This document shows positions 7,185-8,413 of a stretch of DNA of 8,413 nucleotides, piece by piece. Position 1 is the stretch's first letter. Each line of letters starts with the position of its first letter. The DNA is taken from the NCBI GenBank assembly GCA_021157505.1, contig JAGGWI010000013.1:1-8413 (forward strand), given 5' to 3'. Source of the stretch: Desulfuromusa sp. (GTDB lineage: Bacteria > Desulfobacterota > Desulfuromonadia > Desulfuromonadales > Geopsychrobacteraceae). The notes beneath the pieces are model-generated. The model saw nothing but the letters and a program-made list of their open reading frames with translations. It did not search any database and was not told where the DNA came from. The position numbers and the translations under genes were made by a program.

Positions 7185-7322
7185 ACCACAGAGACACTGA
7201 GACTCAGAGAAAACCTCTTTTTTTGTTTAGAATCAAAACAAAGAGCTATTTTTTCTTGGATGGATCAAGGGGATAACCAGATTTTTTATTTGAACTTCTC
7301 TGAAACTCCGTGCCTCTGTGGT
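7185..7322. repeat. 138-bp element with 27-bp imperfect terminal inverted repeats
   Basis: The left end, ACCACAGAGACACTGAGA and onward (7185-7211), is the inverted copy of the right end ending in GTGCCTCTGTGGT (7296-7322), matching at 23 of 27 positions. The interior is AT-rich and has no coding capacity. It fills nearly all of the pdxA-uvrA gap. Repeats beginning CCACAGAGACAC are, from memory, dispersed in many bacterial genomes, so this is probably a non-autonomous mobile or REP-like element. It is unrelated in sequence to the palindrome after mfd. No target-site duplication is evident. Confidence 0.65.
7215..7254 (+). terminator. Weak candidate terminator after pdxA
   Basis: Inside the inverted-repeat element, CTCTTT (7215-7220) and GTTT (7225-7228) can pair with AAAC (7236-7239) and AAAGAG (7240-7245), leaving a four-T bulge. 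A run of six T follows at 7249-7254. The stem is AT-rich and bulged, so termination would be inefficient. It may simply be part of the repeat. Confidence 0.25.
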
Positions 7323-7350
7323 AAAAAATAAAGGATTAATATTCAAAACT

Positions 7351-8413
7351 ATGATCGATAAAATCAAAATTCGCGGTGCTCGCGAACATAACCTGAAAAA
7401 TATTGATATCGATATCCCCCGTAATCAACTGGTGGTCATCACCGGGGTTTCCGGCTCGGGTAAAAGTACTCTGGCGTTTGATACCATCTATGCTGAAGGG
7501 CAACGCCGCTATGTCGAAAGTTTGTCGGCCTACGCCCGTCAATTTCTGGAGCAGATGGAAAAACCGGATGTTGATCAGATCGAGGGTCTCTCTCCAGCTA
7601 TTTCTATTGAACAAAAAACCACTTCTAAAAACCCCCGTTCAACGGTTGGCACCGTCACCGAAATATACGATTATCTGCGCCTTCTTTATGCCCGGGTTGG
7701 ACAAATTCTCTGCCACCGCTGTGGCAGCCCGATCCGTTCCCAGACGGTGGAACAGATGGTTGATCAGGTGATGTTGTTCCCGGATAAAACCAGACTTTTG
7801 GTGATGGCTCCCATCGTCCGGGGTCGCAAGGGAGAATACCGTAAGGAGATGGCTCAGTTGCAGGCGGATGGTTTTGTCCGTATCCGGGTCGATGGTGAGA
7901 TGTATGAGCTGGGTGACAAAATTGATTTGGATAAGAAGAAAAATCATACGTTAGAGGTGGTTGTCGACCGTCTGGTGATGAAAGCTGAGATTGAATCCCG
8001 CCTCGCCGATTCGATCGAAACGGCATTGCGCCTGGCTGACGGGATGGTTCGGATTGAAATCCCCGATGGTGAAAGTAAGTTATTCTCGGCAAATCATGCC
8101 TGCATCGCTTGTGGCCTCTCTTACCCCGAGGTTTCGCCGCGAATGTTTTCCTTTAACAATCCCCACGGCGCTTGCCCGGATTGCAGTGGTCTGGGGACAA
8201 AAATGTACTTTGACCACGAAGAAGTTGTCCCTAATCCTGAATTTTCCTTACGCGATGGGGCCATTGTCCCCTGGGATAGCCGCACAGGTTACTACTATCA
8301 AGCGCTTCTGGAAGCTCTCTCGATCCACTATCAGTTTGATATCCGCAGTCCCTTTAACAAACTTACAGAACAACAGCAAAAAATTATTCTCTACGGCTCC
8401 GAAGATGAGCCTG
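7351..8413 (+). CDS. uvrA: Excinuclease ABC subunit UvrA, N-terminal part
   Basis: UvrA is the damage-sensing ATPase of nucleotide excision repair. It loads UvrB at lesions and is the protein Mfd recruits. The frame is open from ATG at 7351 to the right edge, giving the first 354 residues of a protein usually about 940 long. IRGAREHNLKNIDIDIPR (7-24) opens the first ABC ATPase domain, and Walker A is GVSGSGKST at 32-40. The conserved block AFDTIYAEGQRRYVESLSAYARQF follows, then GLSPAISIEQKTTSKNPRS and GTVTEIYDYLRLLYAR. A CHRC pair sits at 121-124. The first zinc module has Cys at 251, 254, 275 and 278 (CX2C, 20 residues, CX2C). An AAGGA at 7331-7335 lies 15 bases before the ATG, longer than ideal. 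I saw no LexA-like operator in the gap. The gene is cut off only by the window edge. Confidence 0.97.
   Translation, partial: MIDKIKIRGAREHNLKNIDIDIPRNQLVVITGVSGSGKSTLAFDTIYAEGQRRYVESLSAYARQFLEQMEKPDVDQIEGLSPAISIEQKTTSKNPRSTVGTVTEIYDYLRLLYARVGQILCHRCGSPIRSQTVEQMVDQVMLFPDKTRLLVMAPIVRGRKGEYRKEMAQLQADGFVRIRVDGEMYELGDKIDLDKKKNHTLEVVVDRLVMKAEIESRLADSIETALRLADGMVRIEIPDGESKLFSANHACIACGLSYPEVSPRMFSFNNPHGACPDCSGLGTKMYFDHEEVVPNPEFSLRDGAIVPWDSRTGYYYQALLEALSIHYQFDIRSPFNKLTEQQQKIILYGSEDEP

Noticed and set aside
7655..8092. 145-codon minus-strand open frame inside uvrA
   Set aside because: Shadow of the conserved UvrA N-terminus; Pro/Ser/His-rich composition is an artefact of the opposite strand.

Overview
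This is an ordinary chromosomal window from a Gram-negative bacterium. It carries five housekeeping genes, all on the + strand: mfd, a parvulin-type lipoprotein, a SurA-like periplasmic chaperone, pdxA, and the start of uvrA. From memory, the run mfd - PpiC-type isomerase - surA - pdxA - uvrA is typical of Desulfuromonadales/Geobacterales-type bacteria (Desulfobacterota, former deltaproteobacteria). The two secreted folding factors, one with a lipobox, show an outer membrane. I infer the taxon from gene order and protein style only.

Layout: positions 1-401 precede mfd and hold no intact gene. They contain a pair of GC-rich hairpins in inverted orientation (REP/BIME-like, 4-114), a smaller related palindrome (149-162), and an AT-rich stretch whose minus strand reads like a frameshifted gene remnant (162-370). 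mfd fills 402-3890. The mfd-isomerase gap holds a long imperfect palindrome (3946-4071). The lipoprotein isomerase appears to start at a non-canonical ATT at 4093. SurA (5180-6121) and pdxA (6181-7173) follow with short gaps. The pdxA-uvrA gap holds a second, unrelated palindromic element (7185-7322). uvrA starts at 7351 and runs off the right edge.

Function: Mfd and UvrA, at the two ends, act together in transcription-coupled nucleotide excision repair. Mfd removes RNA polymerase stalled at a lesion and recruits UvrA. The two SurA-family proteins between them would serve envelope protein folding: one is predicted to be membrane-anchored with a PpiC domain that retains most motifs, the other soluble and periplasmic with a degenerate domain. 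PdxA belongs to vitamin B6 synthesis. The link between these jobs is positional, not mechanistic.

I found no convincing new multi-gene system. The points worth a second look are the three different palindromic repeat families in the intergenic gaps, the unusual start codon of the lipoprotein gene, the loss of parvulin active-site residues in the SurA-like protein, and the possible gene remnant upstream of mfd.
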